64,000 bases of DNA from contig NZ_CP033929.1 of NCBI RefSeq assembly GCF_003815915.1, forward strand, positions 2,852,001-2,916,000. Reading direction: 5' to 3'. This document shows, one piece after another, positions 35,323-43,661 of the stretch. Numbering within the stretch: the stretch's first letter is position 1; every line of letters starts with the position of its first letter. Below the pieces are notes generated by a model. It was not told the DNA's origin. It did not search any database and saw nothing but the letters and a program-made list of their open reading frames with translations. The position numbers were made by a program, and so were the translations under genes. This stretch comes from Chryseobacterium indoltheticum. Its GTDB lineage: Bacteria > Bacteroidota > Bacteroidia > Flavobacteriales > Weeksellaceae.

Positions 35323-35530
35323 CTATGTTTAATACAACCGTGAATTTTACTCTTTTATAATATAGTAAGCAAAGAAGAATCAACAAGTTGTTTTAATAAA
35401 GCTTTGGCTCAAGCTTTGCGAAGCAAATTTATTTGCCTTTGCTTTCTAAAGTAGAAAGTTTAATTATAAAATCTTTGCGTTTAATGATTCACAAACTATT
35501 ATAAAAATCTCTTATCCCGAACTGAGGTTA
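35323..35530. repeat. MITE-like repeat, copy 2 (left end missing)
   Basis: Shares with 28313-28516 the blocks GTGAATTTTA, AGCAAAGAAGAATCAACAAG, TTGCGAAGCAAATTTATTTG and the right end CTTATCCCGAACTGAGGTTA. The left inverted end (ACTTCGGG) is absent; the copy abuts the stop of the zincin-like gene at 35315. Confidence 0.75.
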
Positions 35531-35545
35531 AACAAGTCTAAAATT

Positions 35546-35926
35546 GTGCAAATTAAAAATATTGACCATCTCGTCTTAACTGTTGCTGACACTGATAAAA
35601 CTATAGATTTCTATACTAACATTCTGGGTTTTGAAGTCGTAACTTTTGGAAACAACAGAAAAGCTCTGACTTTCGGAAATCAAAAAATCAATCTTCATCA
35701 AAAAGAAAAAGAATTTGAGCCTAAAGCAGAACATCCAACAACAGGTTCGGCAGATTTATGCTTTATCTCAGAAACAGATATTGATGATGTTTTGGAAGAA
35801 CTAAAACATAAAAATATAGAGATCATCGAAGGAGTTGTAGAAAGAACCGGAGCAATTGGAAAGATTAAATCGGTTTATTTCAGAGACCCGGATTTGAATT
35901 TGATTGAGATAAGCAATTATTTTTAA
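35546..35926 (+). CDS. VOC-family (glyoxalase/dioxygenase fold) protein
   Basis: 126 aa with betaalphabetabetabeta repeats: HLVLTVADTDKTIDFYTNIL then LCFISETDIDDVLEEL and SVYFRDPDLNLIEISNYF. GTG start at 35546 gives the expected QIKNIDHLVLTV. Metal and catalytic residues: His in IDHLVL and Glu near the C-terminus (NLIEIS), consistent with a glyoxalase-I or bleomycin-resistance-like enzyme. Substrate unknown. It sits right after the MITE-like repeat. Confidence 0.8.
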   Translation: MQIKNIDHLVLTVADTDKTIDFYTNILGFEVVTFGNNRKALTFGNQKINLHQKEKEFEPKAEHPTTGSADLCFISETDIDDVLEELKHKNIEIIEGVVERTGAIGKIKSVYFRDPDLNLIEISNYF

Positions 35927-35953
35927 GGATAATTTATTCAAAAAAATCGATGC

Positions 35954-36955
35954 TTATTTCATTTTGATAACTACTTTTCCTTTCGCACGACCACTTTCGA
36001 TATATTGTAATGCATCATTGGTTTTTTCAAAAGCGAAAACTTTATCGATGACAGGTTTTATTTTGCCACTTTCTATGAGATGAGTAATTTCTGAAAGCTG
36101 TTTCCCGTTGGCCGTCATAAACAGAAACGAATAGTTTACATTCTGTTTTTTTGCTCTTTTTCTTATTTTACTGCTTAAAAATCTTGTTGCCAATTTTACG
36201 TACCAAGGTAACCTGTGTTCTTCAGCAAATACTGGCGTTGGCGGACCTGATATTGAAACGATTTTACCTCCAGGCTTTATTACCTCAAAAGATTTTTCAA
36301 GCGTTTTGTTATCCTGGCTGTTTAATACGACATCATAATCAATTAAAGCATCTTCAAAATCCTGCGTTTTATAATCGATCAAAACATCTGCACCAAGATT
36401 TTTCAAAACATCAAAACTTTTTTCACTGGCAGTAGTTGCTACCGTTGCACCCATATATTTTGCAAGCTGAATGGCGAAAGTTCCCACGCCGCCAGATCCT
36501 GCCTGAATAAAAACTTTCTGCCCTTTTTGAACATTCGATTGCTCAATTAAAGCCTGCCAAGCCGTCAAACCAACCAATGGAATTGAAGCCGCCTCTTCCA
36601 TCGAAAGATTTTTAGGTTTTAAAGCGACATCTTTTTCATCGATTGAAATAAACTCTGCAAAAGTACCAATATGAAAATCTGAGGGTCTAGAATAAATTTC
36701 ATCTCCCACTTTAAAGTTTTTTACCTTCGCTCCTGTTTTTACGATAATGCCTGCAACATCGTGTCCCAAAACTAAAGGCATTTTATAAGGCAAAATCAGT
36801 TTAAACTCACCGCTTTTTATTTTTGAATCTAAAAGATTAACACTTGCCGCATGTATTTCGACAAGAACTTCGTGATCTTTTACAATAGGTTCGGGAAGGT
36901 CTACCAATTCGAGTGGACTTTCTTTTTTATAACGGCTGATACTGAATGCTTTCAT
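35954..36955 (-). CDS. NADP-dependent quinone-oxidoreductase-like protein
   Basis: 333 aa MDR superfamily. N-terminal GroES-like domain with PLVLGHDVAGIIVKTG, nucleotide-binding domain with GSGGVGTFAIQLAKYMGA (about 150-170), and catalytic loop of a zinc-independent type. Uses NADPH to reduce a quinone or enone. Divergent from the VOC gene's upstream area and stands before an SDR/OYE group; together they look like an electrophile-reduction set, but no shared operon is evident because a 240-bp gap separates them. Confidence 0.82.
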   Translation of the reverse strand: MKAFSISRYKKESPLELVDLPEPIVKDHEVLVEIHAASVNLLDSKIKSGEFKLILPYKMPLVLGHDVAGIIVKTGAKVKNFKVGDEIYSRPSDFHIGTFAEFISIDEKDVALKPKNLSMEEAASIPLVGLTAWQALIEQSNVQKGQKVFIQAGSGGVGTFAIQLAKYMGATVATTASEKSFDVLKNLGADVLIDYKTQDFEDALIDYDVVLNSQDNKTLEKSFEVIKPGGKIVSISGPPTPVFAEEHRLPWYVKLATRFLSSKIRKRAKKQNVNYSFLFMTANGKQLSEITHLIESGKIKPVIDKVFAFEKTNDALQYIESGRAKGKVVIKMK

Positions 36956-37195
36956 ATGATATTTATTTTATTATAAGCTGATCTGCTTCCTTTAGGTTGA
37001 TAATTAAAAGCAAGTTTGGGAAAAAATCTCCTGATAAAATGATGCTATCTTCTCATTGATTACTCCTTTTTACCATTTTTTCAGTGGGTAATTTTTTCTG
37101 TTAATCTATGATAAGTTGGTTAAATTGTAGAAACTCTTCGTCAGTAAGATACTGAAAATAACCCGTTTCTGACGAAGAATTGTTTTTAAATATGG
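36956..37195. other. 240-bp gap
   Basis: No gene. It contains the terminator candidate at 37134-37182 for the SDR gene and, before it, an AT-rich promoter area of the quinone reductase-like gene. Confidence 0.4.
37134..37182 (-). terminator. Possible terminator of the SDR gene
   Basis: CTTCGTCAG / CTGACGAAG arms with a long loop (about 24 nt) and flanking T-rich sequence. The long loop makes this uncertain. Confidence 0.45.
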
Positions 37196-37900
37196 TTATG
37201 CCAATTCTTTTACGAAAAACTGTTTGGTATCTCCTACCGGAACATCAAACTGATTTTTTTCTAAAGCTATCAACAATTCGTCTGCTACTTCAGAAGGCGG
37301 AATTCCGTTTGCTCCGCCGATTTCTGCAGAGAAATCTGTATTGACCAATGGTGGATAGACTTCGTAAATCTGAATATTATTCTGCTCCTCATACGTTTGT
37401 CTTAAAGCTTGTGTATAGCTGTGTAACGCTGCTTTTGATGCGCCATACGTTGGTAACATTTGATGACTTAAAAAAACTGCAATTGATGAAATATTGATGA
37501 CTGCCGCTTCCTTTTTTTTACTTAAATACGGAAGTAAAAGTTCTGTAAAGTGGATAACGCTGAAGTAATTGGTATTCATCTCGGCAGCAGCTTTTTCGTG
37601 TGCGTTTTGCGTTTCATTTAATAAATATGCGAATGCTGCACCAGCATTGTTGATGATGATATTGAGTTCGGGATGATTCGTTTTCAATTCTTCTGCGATG
37701 CGAAATCTATCTGCCTCAACCGAAAGGTCACCCTTAATTGCAACTGCGCCCTCAAGTTCTTGTAAAGCATTCTGAAGACGTTCTTCATTTCTTCCGTTAA
37801 TAATGATATTATTTCCTTCTGCATGCAGTTTTTTTGCAATTGCTAAGCCTATTCCGGCACTTCCGCCACTGATGAATACTGTATTTCCTGTTGTTTTCAT
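37196..37900 (-). CDS. Short-chain dehydrogenase/reductase
   Basis: 234 aa classical SDR. NAD(P)-binding GGSAGIGLAIAKKL (12-25), NNAGAAFAYLL, catalytic Ser in INISSIAVFL and the YGASKAALHSY Tyr-Lys pair. Probably NADPH-dependent reduction of a carbonyl; DltE-like oxidoreductases have this size. It is followed downstream (minus) by a possible terminator and preceded by the old yellow enzyme gene with a 122-bp gap. Substrate unknown. Confidence 0.85.
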   Translation of the reverse strand: MKTTGNTVFISGGSAGIGLAIAKKLHAEGNNIIINGRNEERLQNALQELEGAVAIKGDLSVEADRFRIAEELKTNHPELNIIINNAGAAFAYLLNETQNAHEKAAAEMNTNYFSVIHFTELLLPYLSKKKEAAVINISSIAVFLSHQMLPTYGASKAALHSYTQALRQTYEEQNNIQIYEVYPPLVNTDFSAEIGGANGIPPSEVADELLIALEKNQFDVPVGDTKQFFVKELA

Positions 37901-38022
37901 TTTTTGTTTTGTTTAAATGTTGTGTATTGTTGTTGAGGTCGAGTTTGCGACAGGGATTGCAGCGACATCCTTTTGTGAAACAAAAGATATAGCGGAAAGC
38001 CCGGCTGTTCGCCCAAATTATT

Positions 38023-39114
38023 TTAGTTGTTAAGAGTCGGATAATCGGTATACCCTTTTTCGCCCGGAGTGTAAAATGTGGCCTGATCCGGCTGATTGAG
38101 TGGTGCATCGCTCTTGAAACGCTCTACCAAATCGGGATTGGCAATAAAAGGAGTTCCAAAAGAAACCAAATCTGCATCGCCATCCTGTAAAACTTTTGTA
38201 GCGGTCTCTTTGTTGAATCCGCGGTTGATAATAATGGTTCCGTTGTAGATTTTACGGAAATGTTTCGCCACTTCCTGGATAGCAAAAGAATTACCTGAAA
38301 CGTCGGTAAAAGGCTCTATCAAATGCAGATACGCCAAATCGTAATCATTGAGACGAGTGACAATATAGTTGTACAACGCAATGGTTTCATCATCGACCAA
38401 AATCCCCATGATGCCGTTGAGTGAAGGATTGAGACGAACTGCAACTTTTTGCAAATCTGCGACTTCTTTTATAGCATCTAGAATTTCGAATAAAATTCTT
38501 GCTCTGTTCTCTACAGAACCACCATATTCATCGGTTCTCAAATTGCTGTTTTTGCTAAAGAACTGCTGAAGCAAATAACCGTTTGCACCGTGAAGCTCTA
38601 CTCCATCAAACCCGGCTTCAAATGCATTAAGCGTTGCTCTTTTGAAATCGTTTACTGTTCTTTTAATATCTTCCGTCGTCATCGGCTGAGGTTCCTGCGA
38701 TGGCTGAAATCCTTTTGCTGTAAAGATCTGCTGCTCAGGATTTACGTTTGATGGCGCCAACGGTTTGTCACCATTATGCAAATCGGGATGAGAATAAGCT
38801 CCTGTATGCCAAAGTTGAGCGAAAATTTTGCCTCCTTCGTTGTGAACAGCTTTTGTTGTAAGTTTCCAACCTTCGATTTGTGTTGCATTGTAAATTGCAG
38901 GAACATTGATCACGCCAACCGCTTCGGAACTGATGAAAGTACCTTCTGTGATAATTAAACCTGCGGTAGCTCTCTGCTGGTAATACTTAGCTGTTAATTC
39001 TGTTGCTTTATTTTCTGGATTATCTGATCGGCTTCTGGTCATTGGAGCCATCACAATACGGTTTTTTAGATCTAAGTTTTTGCTCTTGTAAGCATCAAAA
39101 AGAATATTTTCCAT
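38023..39114 (-). CDS. nemA: Old yellow enzyme family alkene reductase
   Basis: 363 aa FMN-dependent ene-reductase of NemA/XenB type, which reduces enones, quinones or nitro-esters. Visible: NRIVMAPMTRSRSDNP, GTFISSEAVGVINVPAIY, WHTGAYSHPD (substrate His region), GVELHGANGYLLQQFF and the FMN-binding Arg in VRLNPSLNG. The gene is divergent from an HxlR regulator across a 107-bp region with an 11-bp inverted repeat, so it is likely controlled by it. Symbol by similarity only. Confidence 0.88.
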   Translation of the reverse strand: MENILFDAYKSKNLDLKNRIVMAPMTRSRSDNPENKATELTAKYYQQRATAGLIITEGTFISSEAVGVINVPAIYNATQIEGWKLTTKAVHNEGGKIFAQLWHTGAYSHPDLHNGDKPLAPSNVNPEQQIFTAKGFQPSQEPQPMTTEDIKRTVNDFKRATLNAFEAGFDGVELHGANGYLLQQFFSKNSNLRTDEYGGSVENRARILFEILDAIKEVADLQKVAVRLNPSLNGIMGILVDDETIALYNYIVTRLNDYDLAYLHLIEPFTDVSGNSFAIQEVAKHFRKIYNGTIIINRGFNKETATKVLQDGDADLVSFGTPFIANPDLVERFKSDAPLNQPDQATFYTPGEKGYTDYPTLNN

Positions 39115-39143
39115 TGTATTTTAAATTTAATTCGGTAAATTTG

Positions 39144-39191
39144 CTTGCGTTTTGCAAGTACAAATCTATAACTTTACTTTCAAAACGCAAG
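39144..39191. promoter_or_regulatory. Probable operator of the HxlR/OYE pair
   Basis: CTTGCGTTTTG at 39144-39154 and its exact inverse CAAAACGCAAG at 39181-39191, 26 bp apart, between the two divergent genes. TATAACTTTACT lies inside and may be the promoter core. HxlR proteins bind inverted repeats of this kind. Confidence 0.6.
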
Positions 39192-39221
39192 TGTTTTATT
39201 TAATTATTTAAAAATAATTTT

Positions 39222-39638
39222 ATGTCCAATTCAAAAAAGAGATCAGATTGCCCTATCAGCAGCTCATTAGACGTATGGGGTGACAAATGGTCATTGCTGA
39301 TTGTAAGAGATCTGATGTTTGCAAAACAATGTACCTACGGAGAATTTCTAAAATCTGACGAAAAAATAGCGACTAATATTCTCGCATCCCGTCTTTTGAT
39401 GCTTGAAGAAAACGGGATCATCATCAAGCAGAATCACCCTGACAGCAAAGCGAAAGTTCTATATAAACTCACCGAAAAAGGTATCGATCTGCTTCCATTG
39501 TTGATAGAAATTAATCTGTGGGCAGAAAAATATTCTGAAATTCCGGAAAGCCAGAAGATGATTTTGAATGATGTGAAGATGGATAAAGCAGGATTTATTG
39601 AGGAGAGAATTGAGGAGTTGAAAAGGGAGGTTTTATAA
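39222..39638 (+). CDS. HxlR-family transcriptional regulator
   Basis: 138 aa winged helix. Cys10 precedes PISSSLDVWGDKWSLLIVRD, and the recognition region is TNILASRLLMLEENGIIIK. This N-terminal Cys is the redox- or electrophile-sensing residue in YodB/HypR-type members, which control NADPH-dependent reductases. It faces the nemA-type gene with a shared operator. Thus a thiol-switch repressor of the old yellow enzyme (and maybe of itself) is plausible. Confidence 0.88.
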   Translation: MSNSKKRSDCPISSSLDVWGDKWSLLIVRDLMFAKQCTYGEFLKSDEKIATNILASRLLMLEENGIIIKQNHPDSKAKVLYKLTEKGIDLLPLLIEINLWAEKYSEIPESQKMILNDVKMDKAGFIEERIEELKREVL

Positions 39639-39719
39639 TATTTTGCACTTTTTAAAGATATTTTCAAAAAGCAAATAAATTAATAATCAAAAACTTATGA
39701 GTTTCTAAATAAAATTCCT

Positions 39720-39727
39720 TAATTTTG
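39720..39727 (+). promoter_or_regulatory. -7 box TAATTTTG before dnaJ-like gene
   Basis: Exact TAnnTTTG, 25 nt before the ATG at 39753. Confidence 0.4.
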
Positions 39728-39752
39728 CACCCCGAAATAAGGATTGTACGTT

Positions 39753-40199
39753 ATGAAAAAAATAGGTGATTACAGAAAACTTCTTGAGGTAGACAATACC
39801 GCTACTTTGAAAGATTTGAAAACAATTTACAGAAATGTGATGAAAGATACGCATCCTGATAAATTTGTGAATAATGAAGAAGGAAAACTGGCTGCAGAAG
39901 AAAAAAGTAAATCTGTGATTGAGGCCTATCATTTTTTGGTAAGCATCAACCCTGAAACTCAGGAAAAATACAAAGAAGAATACACAGAAACGATTACCAC
40001 TTCAATCATTACTGATTTCTATCTTGAGAAATCAATTTTGAAAGTTCAGCATTTGAATGGTAAAATGTTTGAATACATCGGAGTTCCAAGAAATACGTAT
40101 ATCAAAATGGTGAATGCAGATTCGCCAAGCCGTTTCGCAAGAAGACATATCTATGGAAATTTTACCTTTAGAAAGTCTGGTGAAGTAATGGCTGACTAA
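39753..40199 (+). CDS. J-domain protein with KTSC domain
   Basis: 148 aa from the ATG at 39753; an upstream TTG in frame is rejected. Residues 1-65 are a J-domain with the HPD motif (DTHPDKFVNN) that would stimulate a DnaK chaperone. Residues about 80-145 are a KTSC domain (EYIGVPRNTYIKMVNADSPS, RRHIYGNF). The typical DnaJ zinc-finger is absent. It is probably a special co-chaperone of the cytoplasm. A strong terminator follows. Confidence 0.85.
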   Translation: MKKIGDYRKLLEVDNTATLKDLKTIYRNVMKDTHPDKFVNNEEGKLAAEEKSKSVIEAYHFLVSINPETQEKYKEEYTETITTSIITDFYLEKSILKVQHLNGKMFEYIGVPRNTYIKMVNADSPSRFARRHIYGNFTFRKSGEVMAD

Positions 40200-40238
40200 T
40201 TTTCTGAAAAGATAAAGTTGTCAATGACAATTAAAAAT

Positions 40239-40270
40239 ATAAAACCGTATTCTGAGAATACGGTTTTTTG
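40239..40270. terminator. Bidirectional terminator
   Basis: Stem AAAACCGTATTCT / AGAATACGGTTTT with T-run, between the convergent J-domain and HAD genes. Confidence 0.9.
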
Positions 40271-40288
40271 CTTGTTGTATAGTGAAAA

Positions 40289-41089
40289 TTAATTTCCGTT
40301 GAGATACGTTTTTATCGTTTCCAAAACGCCAAAACTGTCATTGGAACACGCTTCGTATTTCGCAGCTTCTTTTACCGATGGATGTGCATTTTTCATAGCG
40401 TACGAATAATGAGCATTTTTCAGCATTTCAATATCATTCAGATAATCGCCGAAAGCCATCGTTTGCTCGGGAAGAATATTTAAAGATTTTTGAAGTTTCT
40501 CAATTGCGTTTCCTTTATTGGTGTGTTTATTCATAATATCCAGCCAATATTTTCCGGAAACAACGACCACCAAATCTTCGTCTTCAAACTTTTTCAGTGC
40601 AGGATATACAAACTCTTCTGCGCTCACCGGATGATACACTGCAATTTTAAAAACAGAATCATCGACTTCCTGAGTAAGGTCTTCTTTTTTCTGATTTTCA
40701 ATATAATATTGTGTAAAATAATCTACAAAATTCTGGTCAGTACTTTCGTAATACGAACTATCTCTTGCACTCAAAACTGCTCTTGCATCAGGAATTTCTC
40801 TTACGGTACGAATAATATCTGCAATTGATTTCTGGCTCAATTTATCAGCAAACATTTCTTGATTTTTATACACTACATACCCTCCGTTTTCGGCAATGAA
40901 ACCTATTTCGTTTTCAATATCGCCAAAATATTTTGTGATTCCAGACATTTGTCTTCCGCTTGCAGGAACAAAAAGAATATCCCTTTTTTTCAGTTCTTCA
41001 TACACCTTTGGAAAATCGGGACTTACCTCGTATTTTGAGTTTAGAAAAGTTCCGTCCATATCGGTTACAATCAGCTTTATATCCTTCAT
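40289..41089 (-). CDS. Cof-type HAD hydrolase (HAD-IIB)
   Basis: 266 aa. Motif I IVTDMDGTFLNS with D10 and D12, motif II in FVPASGRQ (Ser/Thr), motif III Lys in GNAIEKLQKS, and motif IV FGDYLNDIEML. The C2 cap is inserted between motifs II and III. Substrates of the Cof family are sugar phosphates, FMN or PLP; the specific one is unknown. A 303-bp AT-rich gap follows upstream of it (41090-41392). Confidence 0.88.
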   Translation of the reverse strand: MKDIKLIVTDMDGTFLNSKYEVSPDFPKVYEELKKRDILFVPASGRQMSGITKYFGDIENEIGFIAENGGYVVYKNQEMFADKLSQKSIADIIRTVREIPDARAVLSARDSSYYESTDQNFVDYFTQYYIENQKKEDLTQEVDDSVFKIAVYHPVSAEEFVYPALKKFEDEDLVVVVSGKYWLDIMNKHTNKGNAIEKLQKSLNILPEQTMAFGDYLNDIEMLKNAHYSYAMKNAHPSVKEAAKYEACSNDSFGVLETIKTYLNGN

Positions 41090-41392
41090 AAAATTCTTTT
41101 TTTTCTTCTTCTTATTTCTAAAACCTACACAAATATAGACTTTAAAATCTTACAGGTAGATTCCGTATCTATTACCAATAGGTTGTTTAATTTTAAATTT
41201 CCTTAAGATTAATTCTTAAACAAAATCTATTTCGGTAGAACTTAACTCATCTTAATTTTAAAATAAACTTTGTTTATTCCTTTTTTTAACATTAAGATTT
41301 TCATTAAAACTCTTCAAATTTTTAAGAAACCAAATTGATTTATTTTTATTAATCTTAAAATCTAAACTTTCTTAATGGTTTAAAATTCATTT
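41090..41392. other. AT-rich intergenic region, no gene
   Basis: It has CTTAAGATTAATTCTTAA, ATTAAGATTTT and similar repeated CTTAA/TTAAG words, and probably carries the HAD-gene promoter. No ORF, stem-loop or RNA gene seen. Confidence 0.4.
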
Positions 41393-42265
41393 TTATTCAA
41401 ATAAATAATTAAACTCTTTTCTGTATTGAGAAGGGCTTTTGCCAGTATATTCTTTAAATGTTTTATTGAAATAACTGAAGTTATTAAACCCCGATTCAAA
41501 ACATACTTCCGTAATGCTTAATGGCTTTTCGGCAAGCAGTTTTAAAGAATGGGTAATCCTATATTCATTCACAAACTGAGTAAACGTTTTATTGGTAATC
41601 TTCTTGAAATAACGACAAAACGAAGGCACTTTCATGCTTGCCAAATCCGAAATCTGCTCCAAAGTAATCTGATCTTTAAAATGATCTTTTACATAATTAA
41701 AAATGTGGTTAATTCGCTCGTTGTCTTCCACCTGAGTTTGGAGATAATATTTTCCGGCATTTAAAATCCGATATTCCTGAGTTGAAGCGAGTTCTTCCAA
41801 TATTTTAAGAAATTTCATCAACTTATCCAAAGATGATGATTCATGCATTTCTGTAATTTTCAAACCGACTTCTTTTTTTATACTTTCTGAAAATACAATT
41901 CCGGCTTTTGCCTTTTCCAACAGATTGGTTATTTTTTGCATTTCGGGTAACGTCCAGATTTCTTCGCCTAAAAAATCAGGCTTGAACTGAATGACCATTT
42001 CATAATCATTATTGGTATTTTCATTGGTCATTCCGCAATGTGGAAGGTTTGTTCCCATTAAAACCAAATCTCCATCAGAAAAATAGGAAATATTACTTCC
42101 AATTTGTCTCTTTCCGGAACCTCCGCATACGAAAATCAACTCAATTTCAGGATGATAATGCCATACATGAGACTTGATATTTTCATTTCGTAAAAACTTT
42201 AAACTCGTAAAACTGCTTCCCAGATTGGGTTTCACAGCTTCAAAAGCAGGATGGGAATGTTTCAT
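41393..42265 (-). CDS. AraC-family transcriptional regulator
   Basis: 290 aa. N-terminal cupin-like sensor (about 1-150; HVWHYHPEIELIFVCGGSG, LPHCGM) that could bind a small ligand. C-terminal double HTH (about 190-285) with ITEVCFESGFNNFSYFNKTF and GKSPSQYRKEF. The two-domain plan is typical for regulators of sugar or stress genes. Target genes cannot be inferred; the nearest, 42420, is divergent and lies 154 bp away. Confidence 0.85.
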   Translation of the reverse strand: MKHSHPAFEAVKPNLGSSFTSLKFLRNENIKSHVWHYHPEIELIFVCGGSGKRQIGSNISYFSDGDLVLMGTNLPHCGMTNENTNNDYEMVIQFKPDFLGEEIWTLPEMQKITNLLEKAKAGIVFSESIKKEVGLKITEMHESSSLDKLMKFLKILEELASTQEYRILNAGKYYLQTQVEDNERINHIFNYVKDHFKDQITLEQISDLASMKVPSFCRYFKKITNKTFTQFVNEYRITHSLKLLAEKPLSITEVCFESGFNNFSYFNKTFKEYTGKSPSQYRKEFNYLFE

Positions 42266-42419
42266 ATTAAAACCATTAATTCATACACAAAATTAACAAT
42301 TTATATTTAAATAATTAATTTAAAGGTTAAAATAACACATAAATAAGAAAATTAAGCAGTAGAAAGGCGTTGCGGTTTGATCTAAATTTGCAGTATTAAC
42401 AAATGAAAAAATTAATCGT

Positions 42420-43016
42420 ATGAAAAAAGTATTTACATCAGTTTTAATGATCGGTTTCTTATCCATTTCAATGAGTGCATTGGGTAAAGAAAAAGACTTT
42501 TCTCTTTCATTTGGAAAAGCTGAAGCAGAGACGGTAAAATTTGAGATTTCGAATGCCAAAAATGTATCGGTAGTCATTTACAATGACTTTTACGGAGAAC
42601 TGTTTTCTGAGACTTTTGAAGACTATAATTCTGTAAGCAAATCTTACAATTTTAAAGATTTAGATTCAGGAATTTATTATTTGGTTCTTGAGTCTCAACA
42701 GAAAATTGAGAAGTATAAAATTAAAGTAGATTCTGATAAAAAGGTTTTGATTGAAAAAGAACCTGTTTCAGAAATATTTAAACCTGAATTTTTGATCAAC
42801 GGTAATATGGTTACATTACAATTGTCGGGTGTAAAAAATACGACCAAAATTTCAGTAACAGATTTTGATGATACGGTTTACTACAATGCTACAAAATCTG
42901 CAACGAACGGTGAGATTAAACTTACTTTTGATCTAAGTAAAAAGACCGCCGACAGCTATATCATCACTGTAGAAGAAAATGGTAGAATTTTTAATAAAAT
43001 AATCAGAGTGAGATAA
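42420..43016 (+). CDS. Secreted hypothetical protein
   Basis: 198 aa with a signal peptide (MKKVFTSVLMIGFLSISMSALG). The mature part has two beta-rich segments with NGNMVTLQLSGVKNTTKISV and a tail KIIRVR. A TAAATTTG -7 box lies at 42383-42390. Probably a surface or periplasmic protein; no family recognised. A terminator-like hairpin follows at 43060. Confidence 0.6.
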   Translation: MKKVFTSVLMIGFLSISMSALGKEKDFSLSFGKAEAETVKFEISNAKNVSVVIYNDFYGELFSETFEDYNSVSKSYNFKDLDSGIYYLVLESQQKIEKYKIKVDSDKKVLIEKEPVSEIFKPEFLINGNMVTLQLSGVKNTTKISVTDFDDTVYYNATKSATNGEIKLTFDLSKKTADSYIITVEENGRIFNKIIRVR

Positions 43017-43059
43017 TTACTCTACTCTGATAAAAATATTTTTATATAGTTTTTTTTAA

Positions 43060-43097
43060 AAGTTAGATTTTTTCTGAATTTCAGAGGAATCTGACTT
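43060..43097 (+). terminator. Rho-independent terminator
   Basis: AAGTTAGATT / AATCTGACTT (one G-U) with a T-run at the end, 44 nt after the secreted-protein gene. Confidence 0.75.
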
Positions 43098-43266
43098 TTT
43101 TTATTGGATTTGTTTTAAATTTTAAATGCAAAGTCCGTAAAGATTTTTTACTACTCAGTGTTTTATTTCAAGCTTAAAGGTCATTTATTTAGCTGAAAAC
43201 ATTTATTAAAATGTAACATTCCTAAGTGACTTTAACCGGTCTTATCACGTTGTTTATGGAGACGAC

Positions 43267-43581
43267 GAGGTTATTTACATATCTTTTGGGGTTTTGTATC
43301 TATCGGTTGAGGTTGATTGACCGTAATGATAAGGTTATTTAATCATCCAATCGGGTCTTTTATAGGTCTGTTGAGGTTAAAGATATATCCGGAATGCTTC
43401 CGAACCTATAAATTAGGGTCAGGTAACGTATCGGCACTTTTTATTAACCTATAATTTACGGTTCAGTACCCCGACATTTGGGTTATGGAACGTATATTTT
43501 GGGGTTCAGGAGACTGCAGGATAGTCTGGAGACATATCGGGAGTATTTCAGAACCTGTCGGAACCCTTCAAAAACCTCAAC
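43267..43581. repeat. Degenerate 21-bp tandem array (about 15 units)
   Basis: The 315 bp divide exactly into 21-nt units, most with GGTT or GGGTT at offset 2-7 and AT-rich A/C/T words after it, e.g. GAGGTTATTTACATATCTTT, GGGGTTTTGTATCTATCGGT, TGAGGTTAAAGATATATCCG. It occupies most of the 645-bp gap between the secreted gene and the RND operon. Minus-strand reading keeps long open stretches. Confidence 0.7.
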
Positions 43582-43609
43582 CACAAGTTATACAGTGAGA
43601 TTTAAATAA

Positions 43610-43640
43610 AAAAGCGCATCAATTTGATTGATGCGCTTTT
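43610..43640 (-). terminator. Terminator of the RND operon
   Basis: On the minus strand, AAAAGCGCATCAA / TTGATGCGCTTTT around a short loop with a T-run, 20 nt past the RND permease stop. Confidence 0.9.
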
Positions 43641-43661
43641 AGGTTAATTAAGGCTGTTGTA

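Noticed and set aside
43267..43581. CRISPR or phage attachment repeats
   Set aside because: Same reason: contiguous degenerate 21-bp units, no spacers, no cas genes and no integrase.
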